A stretch of DNA of 20,745 nt from Deltaproteobacteria bacterium (GTDB taxonomy: Bacteria; Desulfobacterota; GWC2-55-46): the NCBI GenBank assembly GCA_016234955.1, contig JACRNN010000113.1, positions 1 through 20,745 on the forward strand, in the 5' to 3' direction. Position 1 is the first letter of the stretch; every line of letters starts with the position of its first letter. Made by a program: the position numbers and the translations under genes. Shown in pieces: positions 6,427-13,822 of the stretch. The notes beneath the pieces are model-generated. The model was not told the DNA's origin. It was given only the letters and a program-made list of their open reading frames with translations, and searched no databases.

Positions 6427-6479
6427 GCGTAACTTTACGCCGCGGATATACCTAAAAATGTTAAGTGCCATTCGTGGCA
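6427..6479. promoter_or_regulatory. Palindromes ahead of the restriction gene (candidate operator and UUCG hairpin)
   Basis: GCGTAACTTTACGC (6427-6440) is a 6+6 inverted repeat around CT. TGCCATTCGTGGCA (6466-6479) forms a 5-bp stem on a TTCG loop, an unusually stable RNA tetraloop, ending 15 bases before the restriction gene start. GTTAAGT at 6460-6466 fits GTTRRRY, the integron cassette boundary. No separate controller-protein gene is visible. Confidence 0.35.
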
Positions 6480-6494
6480 AACTGAGATGAAGTA

Positions 6495-7154
6495 ATGCCA
6501 AAAAAGGAAAAGCTTGATATAGAAAAATTGGTAGGCGAGGCGGCACGTTTTGCTGAATTAGAAAGTACCTATGATGAGCCGTGTCTTTATGGTGTAACTG
6601 ACGGCAAAGCCGTCGGTACTTATTTGGAACACAAGTTTATGCAATATCTTGCGGGAAAATATGAGTACAAAGAGGGCAACTCTGCCTCTGGGATCGACTT
6701 CCCCGGGCTTAGTGTCGATATGAAAGTTACAAGTGTTCGCCAACCTCAATCATCGTGCCCATTTAAATCGGCCAGACAGAAGATTTACGGCCTTGGTTAT
6801 CACCTGATAGTGTTTGTTTACGAAAAGACCGACGACCACAAAGGGCGAACCGGCCGTCTAAATATGCAGCATACGCTATTTGTCGAGCAAGACAGAACAG
6901 CAGACTTCCAAATGACAAAAGGGATTCTTCAAATTCTTGAAAACGAAGGGAATGTTGAAGATATAGTTGCCTTCATGCAGGACAAGAACTTGCCGGTCGA
7001 TGATATTGAGGCTAATTCAATCGCTGAAGAGATAATTAATAATCCTCCGAAGCAGGGATACCTAACCATCTCTAACGCATTACAATGGCGACTTCAATAT
7101 GGCCGTGTAATTCATGAGGCAGGTAAAATCAATGGTATTAACCGGGTGAGATAG
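6495..7154 (+). CDS. Probable type II restriction endonuclease (PD-(D/E)XK fold)
   Basis: Expected to cut DNA at the sequence protected by the neighbouring methyltransferase; the recognition sequence cannot be read from the protein. The 219 residues carry a plausible PD-(D/E)XK catalytic layout: E45 in GTYLEHKF, D68 in SGIDFPGL and D75-x-K77 in SVDMKVTS, followed by a conserved-looking PQSSCPFKSARQKIYGLGYHL segment and a hydrophobic strand (LIVFVYEK). No HNH, GIY-YIG or phospholipase D motif is present. I do not recognise the exact subfamily. Codons are clearly unlike the neighbours (many ATT, AAT and CGT rather than ATA, AAC and AGG) and the region is AT-richer, suggesting transfer. The stop codon overlaps the methyltransferase GTG start by one base, so the pair is translationally coupled. 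The ribosome site is weak (GAGATGAAGTA). Confidence 0.78.
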   Translation: MPKKEKLDIEKLVGEAARFAELESTYDEPCLYGVTDGKAVGTYLEHKFMQYLAGKYEYKEGNSASGIDFPGLSVDMKVTSVRQPQSSCPFKSARQKIYGLGYHLIVFVYEKTDDHKGRTGRLNMQHTLFVEQDRTADFQMTKGILQILENEGNVEDIVAFMQDKNLPVDDIEANSIAEEIINNPPKQGYLTISNALQWRLQYGRVIHEAGKINGINRVR

Positions 7155-8770
7155 TGAGGGCGATGGTGCGCAAAGCAAAAGATAAATGGGAGTATGGCGA
7201 TTTTCAGACGCCTCCACCTCTCGCTGAGGTTGCTATCGCAACACTGCAGCGGTCTGGATTCAATCCAAAGACTGTTCTTGAACCCACATGCGGCAAGGGT
7301 GCGTTTTTGCTCGCAGCTATTCAGGCCTTTCCGAAGGTGGCAAGGTTTGTTGGAGTAGATATCAATAGTCAATATCTCACTATACTCCAAAATCAGATAT
7401 CTTTGCCGGAACGTAGCGGCACCATTGATCTCCTGCATGGAGATTTCTTCTCCCTTGATTGGCGCGCACTACTTCGTGACCTGCCACAGCCTATTCTTAT
7501 TGTTGGCAATCCGCCTTGGGTTACATGCTCTGAGTTAGGCTTGTTAGCGAGTGAGAATCTCCCGAACAAATCAAATTTCCAGGAGCGCCGTGGCTATGAC
7601 GCTATCACGGGCAAAAGCAATTTTGATATCTCGGAATGGATGCTATTACAGAATCTCGATTGGCTGAAGAACCGTCGCGGTGTAATCGCTTTGTTATGCA
7701 AGATGGCTGTTGCACGAAAGGCTCTGTTCCACGCTTGGAAGCATCAATTGGCCATATCCGGCGCGAAGATATTTATGATTGATGCACAAAAACACTTTGG
7801 TGCATCCGTGGATGCCTGCTTTCTTGTAATCGACATGATAGGCGAAGCCAGTTCGGCGGACTGTGCTGTTTATGATGATTTTATATCTGACCAGCCAACT
7901 CAGGTTATCGGCTATCACGATGAAGTCATTCTTTCAAATATAAAATATTATGAGAAATGGCGTCATCTTAAAGGGTCTGATAAGGTATATACTTGGAGAT
8001 CTGGGATAAAACATGACTGTTCCAAGGTAATGGAACTTGAGATGGAAGGTGAACAATATCGAAACGGAATCGGCGAACTGATTAACATAGAGGACGACTA
8101 TGTCTATCCAATGCTAAAAAGTTCGGATATTGGGAACGACCAGATACGTTATGGTCGGAAGTATATGCTCGTAACACAAAAACATGTAGGAGAAGATACC
8201 TCCGTAATAAAAAGAATGGCTCCGAAAACGTGGCGGTATCTTGAAGCGCATGATAATCTGTTTGAAAAACGCGCGAGTTCTATTTATCTGAATCGTCCGA
8301 AATATTCGATTTTTGGAGTTGGCAACTATTCATTTTCGCCTTGGAAGGTCGCCATCTCAGGCTTTTATAAGCATCTTTCTTTCAAGTTTATAGAGCCGCA
8401 AAAAGGGAAAATCATAGTTTTGGATGATACATCTTATTTTCTGCCATGCTGGTCAGAATCTGAAACTTATTTCGTTGCAAATTTGTTGAATTCGGAGCCA
8501 GCACAACAATTCATCGAGTCGATGATTTTCTGGTCGGATAAGCGGCCAATAACGATCGAGATACTAAAGCGTCTTGATTTGCGCGCACTTAGTGTTGAAC
8601 TTGGTTGTGAGGAGGATTATTTAAAATTTGCGCGGTGTCGTAAAGATAGAGAATGCGAGGTAGTGCAAGGGCAGTTATCTTTGGGCCTTGCAGAGAAAAA
8701 CGTAAAGTGTTTCACTAATCAGAATAAAGCATCTAACAAATCACTTCAGCGGACGCGTCATACGATATAG
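7154..8770 (+). CDS. Type II N6-adenine DNA methyltransferase
   Basis: Transfers a methyl group from S-adenosylmethionine to adenine N6, protecting host DNA from the partner nuclease. In the 538-residue protein, motif X is GDFQTP (15-20), motif I is LEPTCGKGAF (42-51), the ribose-binding acidic residue is D69 in GVDIN, D97 lies in HGDFF, and catalytic motif IV is NPPW at 119-122. This is the X-I-IV order of gamma-class, Eco57I/TaqI-like enzymes. The remaining 350 residues would form the target-recognition domain. The start is GTG 7154, overlapping the upstream stop (TAGTG); ATG 7163 three codons later is possible. Codon use is foreign, as in the nuclease. The last residues (NKSLQRTRHTI) are encoded by an attC-like sequence, so the natural C-terminus may have been altered. 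Confidence 0.9.
   Translation: MRAMVRKAKDKWEYGDFQTPPPLAEVAIATLQRSGFNPKTVLEPTCGKGAFLLAAIQAFPKVARFVGVDINSQYLTILQNQISLPERSGTIDLLHGDFFSLDWRALLRDLPQPILIVGNPPWVTCSELGLLASENLPNKSNFQERRGYDAITGKSNFDISEWMLLQNLDWLKNRRGVIALLCKMAVARKALFHAWKHQLAISGAKIFMIDAQKHFGASVDACFLVIDMIGEASSADCAVYDDFISDQPTQVIGYHDEVILSNIKYYEKWRHLKGSDKVYTWRSGIKHDCSKVMELEMEGEQYRNGIGELINIEDDYVYPMLKSSDIGNDQIRYGRKYMLVTQKHVGEDTSVIKRMAPKTWRYLEAHDNLFEKRASSIYLNRPKYSIFGVGNYSFSPWKVAISGFYKHLSFKFIEPQKGKIIVLDDTSYFLPCWSESETYFVANLLNSEPAQQFIESMIFWSDKRPITIEILKRLDLRALSVELGCEEDYLKFARCRKDRECEVVQGQLSLGLAEKNVKCFTNQNKASNKSLQRTRHTI
8731..8757 (+). other. attC-like half-site at the end of the methyltransferase gene
   Basis: ATCTAAC (8731-8737) fits the RYYYAAC box that opens integron attC sites, and AAATCACTTCAGCGGACGCG resembles the arm that follows it. 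No complementary second arm or GTTRRRY box follows before ilvE, so if it is an attC it is only the left half. Similarity is judged by eye. Confidence 0.35.
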
Positions 8771-8798
8771 ATAATAATCCAAAGGAGCCTTTTCGAGC

Positions 8799-9713
8799 AT
8801 GGAAAAGTCAAAGTACATCTGGATGGACGGCAAATTCGTCGAGTGGGGCAAGGCCAACGTCCATATCCTGACCCATACGCTCCACTACGGCCTCGGCGTA
8901 TTCGAGGGCATAAGGTGCTACGCGTGCGCCGACGGAAGGAGCGCCATATTCAGGCTCAGGGAGCACACTGACAGGCTCTTCGATTCGGCCCTGATAGCCG
9001 AGATGGAGATCCCGTTTTCAAGGGACGAGATAAACGGCGCGATAGCCGGGACGATGAAGAAGAGCGGGTTGAAGGACGGGTATCTGCGCCCGATAGTATA
9101 CCTCGGCGCGGGGTCCATGGGGCTCTTCCCGAAAAACAACCCCGTCCGGGTGGCCATAGCCGCGTGGGCATGGGGCGCGTATCTCGGGGAGGAGGGGCTC
9201 AAAAAGGGCATAAGGGTGAAGGTCTCCTCCTACACCAGGCACCACGTAAATAGCTCCATGACAAAGGCAAAGCTCGTCGGGAACTACGTCAACTCCATCT
9301 TCGCGAAAAGGGAGGTCGTAACAGCCGGGTATGACGAGGCGGTACTGCTCGACACCGACGGCTATGTTGCCGAGGGGAGCGGTGAGAACATATTCATGGT
9401 AAAGGACGGGACGCTCAAGACGACCCCGCTGACATCGGTGCTCAAGGGCATAACGCGCGACTCCGTCATGAGGATAGCGAGGGACAACGCCATAGAGGTG
9501 AGGGAGGAGAGGTTCACGAGGGACGAGCTATATACGGCGGACGAGGCGTTTTTCACCGGGACGGCCGCGGAGATAACGCCGATAAGGGAGGTAGACGGCA
9601 GAAAGATAGGACAGGGCAGGCCCGGCCCTGTCACGAAAAAGATACAGTCCGTCTTCTTCGACGCGGTGAAGGGCAAGGTCAAGAACTACGAGGGCTGGCT
9701 CTGGCGCCTGTAG
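8799..9713 (+). CDS. ilvE: Branched-chain amino acid aminotransferase IlvE
   Basis: A PLP enzyme of aminotransferase fold class IV that makes leucine, isoleucine and valine from their 2-keto acids using glutamate, in the cytosol. Its 304 residues match the family. Visible marks are the N-terminal WMDGKFVEW and HTLHYGLGVFEGIR (residues 26-39), R59 of the cofactor-phosphate region, the PLP lysine K158 in KAKLVGNYVNS, EGSGENIF near 190-200, LTSVLKGITRDSV, and FFTGTAAEITPI near the C-terminus. ATG 8799 has AAGGAG eleven bases upstream, a rather long spacing. It lies 28 bp after the restriction-modification pair on the same strand but has host-like codon use. Its last 28 bases overlap the end of the convergent GGDEF-EAL gene. 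Confidence 0.95.
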   Translation: MEKSKYIWMDGKFVEWGKANVHILTHTLHYGLGVFEGIRCYACADGRSAIFRLREHTDRLFDSALIAEMEIPFSRDEINGAIAGTMKKSGLKDGYLRPIVYLGAGSMGLFPKNNPVRVAIAAWAWGAYLGEEGLKKGIRVKVSSYTRHHVNSSMTKAKLVGNYVNSIFAKREVVTAGYDEAVLLDTDGYVAEGSGENIFMVKDGTLKTTPLTSVLKGITRDSVMRIARDNAIEVREERFTRDELYTADEAFFTGTAAEITPIREVDGRKIGQGRPGPVTKKIQSVFFDAVKGKVKNYEGWLWRL

Positions 9714-12700
9714 CCGAGAAGGCCCTTATCGGAACGTGCGTCTCTGTACGGGATGAATTTGGAGGCAAGCACGGGCGACGGTTTCCCGATGAGATAGCCC
9801 TGCGCGTAATCGACCCCGTAACTCTTCAATAGCCCCAACACGGCCTCGTCCTCGACAAACTCCGCGACGGTTTTGATATTCATCCCCTTCGCGACCTCGG
9901 TTATCGCCTTTACGAAGAGCCGGTCCTCAGGGCTTTCATGGAGCTTCCTTACGAAAGCACCGTCTATCTTTATAAAATCGACCTGGAGCTCCTTCAGATA
10001 GGTGAAGGAGGTGAAGCCAACGCCGAAGTCGTCAAGGGAGAAGTTGCACCCGATGGACTTCAACGCTCTTACGAACCTCTTCGCCCTCTCGATGTCGCTT
10101 ATGGCGGCCGTCTCGGTTATCTCGAATATCAGGCGGTTCGGGTCGGCCCCCGTGGAGGCGACTTTGTCCTGAATGAAAGAGAGCAGGTCGTCGTCAATGA
10201 GGTCCTTGCCGGAAAGGTTCATGGAAAAGGAGATGGCCTTGCCCTGGCCCTTGAGCTCGGCCTGGAGCCGCATGGCCTTCTCTATTATCATCTTGTCGAT
10301 AGAGCCGACTATCCCGAAGTTCTCGGCTATCCCTATGAACGCTCCGGGCAGGAGCACCGCGCCGTCCTCATCGCGCATCCTCGCGAGCACCTCGTAGTGA
10401 TGGACCTCGTTGTCGCTGAGGTCGAGTATCGGCTGGAACCAGGGGTCGAAGCGGTCCTCCTTGAGCGCCTTGAGTATCTTCGCCTTCCAGCTCAGTCTCG
10501 AGTGCATCTTTTCAAGGTCGCGGTCCTCCGGCAGATAGACGTGGCAACGGTTGCGCCCCAGCTCTTTTGCCCTGTATACGGCGGCGTCCGCCCTGGTAAA
10601 GAGCGTCCCGGTATCCGCGCCGTGGTCCGGGTAGACGGCTATGCCGACGCTTATGGTCACGGAAGCCTGGTATTCGGAGAAGCGGGCCTGCTCAACGGCC
10701 TTTCTGAGACGTTCGGCCACGTCCAGCCCTCCTTCCTTGCCGAGGGAGGGGAGGAAGACCGCGAACTCGTCGCCGCTTAAACGGCCTATGAAGGGCTTGC
10801 CGCCGACCACCTGCTCCTTATATACGGTATCGGTGGTCGACTGAATGAGCTTTCCCAGTCGGCGCAGATAATCGTCGCCGGAAGAGTGGCCGAGCGTGTC
10901 GTTCAGGAGCTTGAACTGGTCAAGGTCCATCAGGAGAAGCGCCCCGGTCGCGCCGTTCGTGCTCGAGTACGCAATGTATTTGTCCATGAGCTCCATGAAG
11001 CGGGAGCGGTTTATAAGCCCGGTCATCTCGTCGTAATGGGACAGGTACTTGAGTTTTTCGTCCGAGAGCATCTTCTGCGAAATATCCTCCTGGACCGCGA
11101 GGAAGTGGGTTATCTCTCCGCTGTCGTTCCTTATCGGGGATATGACCGAGTTGCACCAGTAGAACCCGCCGTCCTTCTTCCTGTTCTTAAGGACGCGCCT
11201 CCATGTCTTGCCGGATAGGATGGTATTCCAGAGGTCCTGGTACTGCGAGTCAGGCAGCTCGCCCGAAGACAAAATCCTCGGGGTCTGGCCGAGCGCCTCT
11301 TCCCTGGAATAACCCGTCACCTCCTCGAACATCGGGTTTACATACTCTATGACGCCCTTCTTGTCGGTAACGAAGACGATGTTGACGCTGTGCTCTATGG
11401 CCATCGAGAGCTTTTTCAGCTCGAATTCGGTCTTTTTCCTCTCGCTGATGTCCTGTATGGCGCCTAACATGCGCGCCGGGGTCCCCTTTTCATTGAAGCT
11501 GACGGCCCCTTCGCCGCGCACGGTGCGCACCGCTCCGTCCGGGAGCACTATCCTGTGCTCCACGGAGTAGTCCTTGCCCCTGTACATGGCGTCGAAAAAG
11601 GCCTTCTTTACAATCTCCCTGTCCGCCGGGTGGACGGAGTTGATGAAGGACTCGTAAGTGGTCCCGAAAGCGCCCTCCTTAAGGCCGAAGACGCGGTAGA
11701 CCTCCTCGGACCAGTATATGGCGTTGTTCAGGATGTCCCAGTCCCAGCTCCCCATGCGCGCTATCTGCTGGGCGGTCCTGAGGCGGAGCGCGCCGTCCTT
11801 CAGGGCGTCTTCGCCCCTCTTTTTTTCCGTTATGTCGGAGAACAGGCCGTCAGCGTACTTTACCCCGTCCTTGAAGTAGGTCGTTGCGGCCCTGTCCCGG
11901 ACCCATACCCACTGCCCGGACTTCGCCCTTATCCTGTACTCGATGTCGTAGCCTTTTTCTTCATTGAAGAGCGCCCTGTGCGCGTTTATGACCTTATCGA
12001 CGTCGTCACGATGGGCCAGGAGGAACCAGAGCCGTATATCCCTGTAAACCTCCTCCTGCGAATAACCCGAGAGCTTCTCTATGTTCGGGCTTATGAAGAC
12101 TATCTCCGCCGCCCTGTTGGCGGTCCACGTGACGTCCGGGATGTTCTGGATAAGCGAGCGGTACTTCTCCTCGCTCGTCTTGAGGGCCGAGTCCCTGGAC
12201 ATGATGCCCCGCGCCATGCCGTTGAAGGACGCGGCCAGCTCGCCTATCTCGTCGTTCGTCCCGGCCGGGATAGTCAGGCCGTAGTTCCCGGCCGCGAGCG
12301 ACCGGGCCGCCGCCGAGAGCCTCTGGAGCTGGAGGACCACTGTCCTGTAAAACGCGATAAAGAGGAGCGAGATAAGCCCGGCCACGACAACCCCGGCGAT
12401 GACGGCGTCCCTCCTCATGGACTCAAACGGCGCCAGGGCCTCAAGCGCGTTCCTCTCCACTAAGAGGGTCCATTGGAGCGCCGGCATGCATGTCGATGCG
12501 CCTGCCACGTCAACGCCCATCCGATTTCTGTAGAACCCGGAGCCGGCCTCTTTTTCGTTGAGACACGTCCGTAAGGGGAGCGTTTCCACGGCCAGCTTTT
12601 GCGCGCCGCCTGCGGGCCTTGAGCCGGCCAGTATTGCTCCGTTTCCGTCCACCAGATAGGCCTCTATCTTCTTCCGGCCCCACAGACGCCGGGGGGATGC

Positions 12701-13306
12701 GCCGGGCTCTTTTTGTAACCGGCCGCTTAAAACGTCGTCGAGCCCGGAGAGGGCGACGACGTTCGCCACCATCCCCGTCTGTTGGCCCGTTACCGGGCTC
12801 TTTACAGGGGCGGTGACCGCGATAGCCGGTCCGCCCTCAGACCCCGCTATTTCGGTTACGTCCCGCCCCGTCCCGGCGTTCATGAAGAAAGGCTCTCCGG
12901 ATACGTCGCGCCCTATGAAGGAACTGTCCGTGGAGGAGACTATAAAACCGTCGGCGGATACGACATGGATGGCGCGAACGTAATTGTGGAGCGGGAGTTT
13001 GTTCTTCGTGAGATGTTCGTTGAGCCGGGCCGAGGCAACACGACTGCGCGGCGCAAGCCCGTCGAGCTCCTTGATTATCAGCCCGTCGCTGGAGAAGTCC
13101 CTCGTGATCCTTTGGGACGTCTCGATGAACTGGTCCACCCGTCCCTCTACGGCGGCGGATACGACCGAGAGGTCGGCGAGGAGCTGCTCTCTGATTAAGG
13201 AGGTGTTCCTCTTATACCCATAGACAAACGTTATGAATATGGGCAGAAGAATGATGACTACCGCCGCTAAAGCCTTCCTTGAAAGTGAGAAGATAAACCT
13301 GCTCAT
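9686..13306 (-). CDS. Membrane sensor with Cache-type, HAMP, three PAS, GGDEF and EAL domains
   Basis: A 1206-residue c-di-GMP signalling protein. In order: TM helix about 11-30; a periplasmic Cache-like sensor to about 300 (FIGRDVSGEPFF is typical); TM helix about 300-320; HAMP about 318-370; PAS domains about 375-490, 500-617 and 622-742, each with PAC-like ends (DITEKKRGE, DISERKKTE, EDISQK); GGDEF about 750-920; EAL about 942-1188. The signature reads SGDEF, which can still be active; no RxxD inhibitory site is seen at its usual place. The EAL motif is EVLAR. Other catalytic residues appear present: MNLSGKDL, FEITETA, LDDFGVG, DFIKID and AEFVED. Phosphodiesterase activity is therefore likely, and cyclase activity possible. 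The start codon lacks a clear ribosome site. The gene end overlaps ilvE. Confidence 0.93.
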   Translation of the reverse strand: MSRFIFSLSRKALAAVVIILLPIFITFVYGYKRNTSLIREQLLADLSVVSAAVEGRVDQFIETSQRITRDFSSDGLIIKELDGLAPRSRVASARLNEHLTKNKLPLHNYVRAIHVVSADGFIVSSTDSSFIGRDVSGEPFFMNAGTGRDVTEIAGSEGGPAIAVTAPVKSPVTGQQTGMVANVVALSGLDDVLSGRLQKEPGASPRRLWGRKKIEAYLVDGNGAILAGSRPAGGAQKLAVETLPLRTCLNEKEAGSGFYRNRMGVDVAGASTCMPALQWTLLVERNALEALAPFESMRRDAVIAGVVVAGLISLLFIAFYRTVVLQLQRLSAAARSLAAGNYGLTIPAGTNDEIGELAASFNGMARGIMSRDSALKTSEEKYRSLIQNIPDVTWTANRAAEIVFISPNIEKLSGYSQEEVYRDIRLWFLLAHRDDVDKVINAHRALFNEEKGYDIEYRIRAKSGQWVWVRDRAATTYFKDGVKYADGLFSDITEKKRGEDALKDGALRLRTAQQIARMGSWDWDILNNAIYWSEEVYRVFGLKEGAFGTTYESFINSVHPADREIVKKAFFDAMYRGKDYSVEHRIVLPDGAVRTVRGEGAVSFNEKGTPARMLGAIQDISERKKTEFELKKLSMAIEHSVNIVFVTDKKGVIEYVNPMFEEVTGYSREEALGQTPRILSSGELPDSQYQDLWNTILSGKTWRRVLKNRKKDGGFYWCNSVISPIRNDSGEITHFLAVQEDISQKMLSDEKLKYLSHYDEMTGLINRSRFMELMDKYIAYSSTNGATGALLLMDLDQFKLLNDTLGHSSGDDYLRRLGKLIQSTTDTVYKEQVVGGKPFIGRLSGDEFAVFLPSLGKEGGLDVAERLRKAVEQARFSEYQASVTISVGIAVYPDHGADTGTLFTRADAAVYRAKELGRNRCHVYLPEDRDLEKMHSRLSWKAKILKALKEDRFDPWFQPILDLSDNEVHHYEVLARMRDEDGAVLLPGAFIGIAENFGIVGSIDKMIIEKAMRLQAELKGQGKAISFSMNLSGKDLIDDDLLSFIQDKVASTGADPNRLIFEITETAAISDIERAKRFVRALKSIGCNFSLDDFGVGFTSFTYLKELQVDFIKIDGAFVRKLHESPEDRLFVKAITEVAKGMNIKTVAEFVEDEAVLGLLKSYGVDYAQGYLIGKPSPVLASKFIPYRDARSDKGLLGYRRQSQPS

Positions 13307-13625
13307 TTTTTTAATGTTCCGAAACCCCTTTGGGTTTTGAATCCAATTCAGGGTTATGAACGTCGAGACGGGCCCGGGTGAATTGAGGTTCCTGGAGGGA
13401 TAAAGGGATTTATCGGATAAAGACGGCGGATACGGCTGCTGATATGCCGGTCTTTTATCGCACCCCGGTGCAAGGCACGCCCTGATATCATAACTCTCTG
13501 AAGTCGAAAAAGCAAATTTTTTGCGGGATTATAACGGAAACTGTTCTTGCACATCCCTTATATCGTATATCGGAGGGTATAAAGGTTTCTTTACCTTTTT
13601 TAACGTTCTGTAACCTTTTGGGTTT
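13305..13625. repeat. Imperfect direct repeat flanking the leader of the GGDEF-EAL gene
   Basis: TTTTTTAATGTTCCGAAACC (from about 13307) and TTTTTTAACGTTCTGTAACC (from about 13596) are similar, and each is followed by a short T-rich stretch and GGGTTT. One copy overlaps the gene start, the other lies about 290 bp upstream of it. The first copy also forms a hairpin (AAACCC/GGGTTT near 13322-13337) just ahead of the ATG. The function is unknown. Confidence 0.5.
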
Positions 13626-13812
13626 AAGCCAGGATAGGATTGAAGCTCCCGGCAACAAGTTGCAGGGTTGGCGCTCGCTATGTGTTTTCATAGACGATTT
13701 TGCGGGATTCGGAGAAAGTCAGGGGGGTTAATTAGCGTCGAATCAAGCGGGGCAGGCTCAAATATGCGGCGCACCCGCATATACCGGGGTCTGCCCCATG
13801 TCACAAAGGGCC
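13307..13812. other. Intergenic region between typA and the GGDEF-EAL gene
   Basis: No gene is supported; short frames here have no family features. It holds the two direct repeats, dispersed repeat copy D, and nested inverted repeats next to the typA stop. I looked for a c-di-GMP riboswitch ahead of the signalling gene and did not find its conserved core. Confidence 0.5.
13639..13689 (-). repeat. Dispersed intergenic repeat, copy D (internally deleted)
   Basis: On the minus strand it begins GAAAACACATAGCGAGCGC and ends CCGGGAGCTTCAAT, with a GCAAC/GTTGC hairpin between. Both ends of the family are present but about 70 bp of the middle is missing, including the TCAAGCGAGCGAAT box. It shows that the two termini can exist without the centre. 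Confidence 0.7.
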
Positions 13813-13822
13813 TCAGCCCTTT
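13749..13822 (-). terminator. Hairpins at the typA 3' end (possible terminator)
   Basis: AAAGGGC/GCCCTTT (13805-13811 with 13816-13822) is a 7-bp stem with the typA stop in its loop, followed on the minus strand by TTTGT, a poor T-tract. Next comes a nested structure: outer stem GGGGCAG/CTGCCCC (13749-13755, 13791-13797) enclosing ATATGCGG/CCGCATAT (13762-13769, 13775-13782). Together they probably end or protect the typA message. Confidence 0.45.

Noticed and set aside
9938..10780. Long plus-strand frames antisense to the GGDEF-EAL gene (also 11555-12463) and to typA (14113-15078)
   Set aside because: They are shadows caused by strong GC and codon bias; the minus-strand products have clear domain motifs throughout.
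13307..13640. c-di-GMP riboswitch upstream of the GGDEF-EAL gene
   Set aside because: The conserved GGCAAACC and CGCAAAGCC-type core elements are absent on the sense strand.
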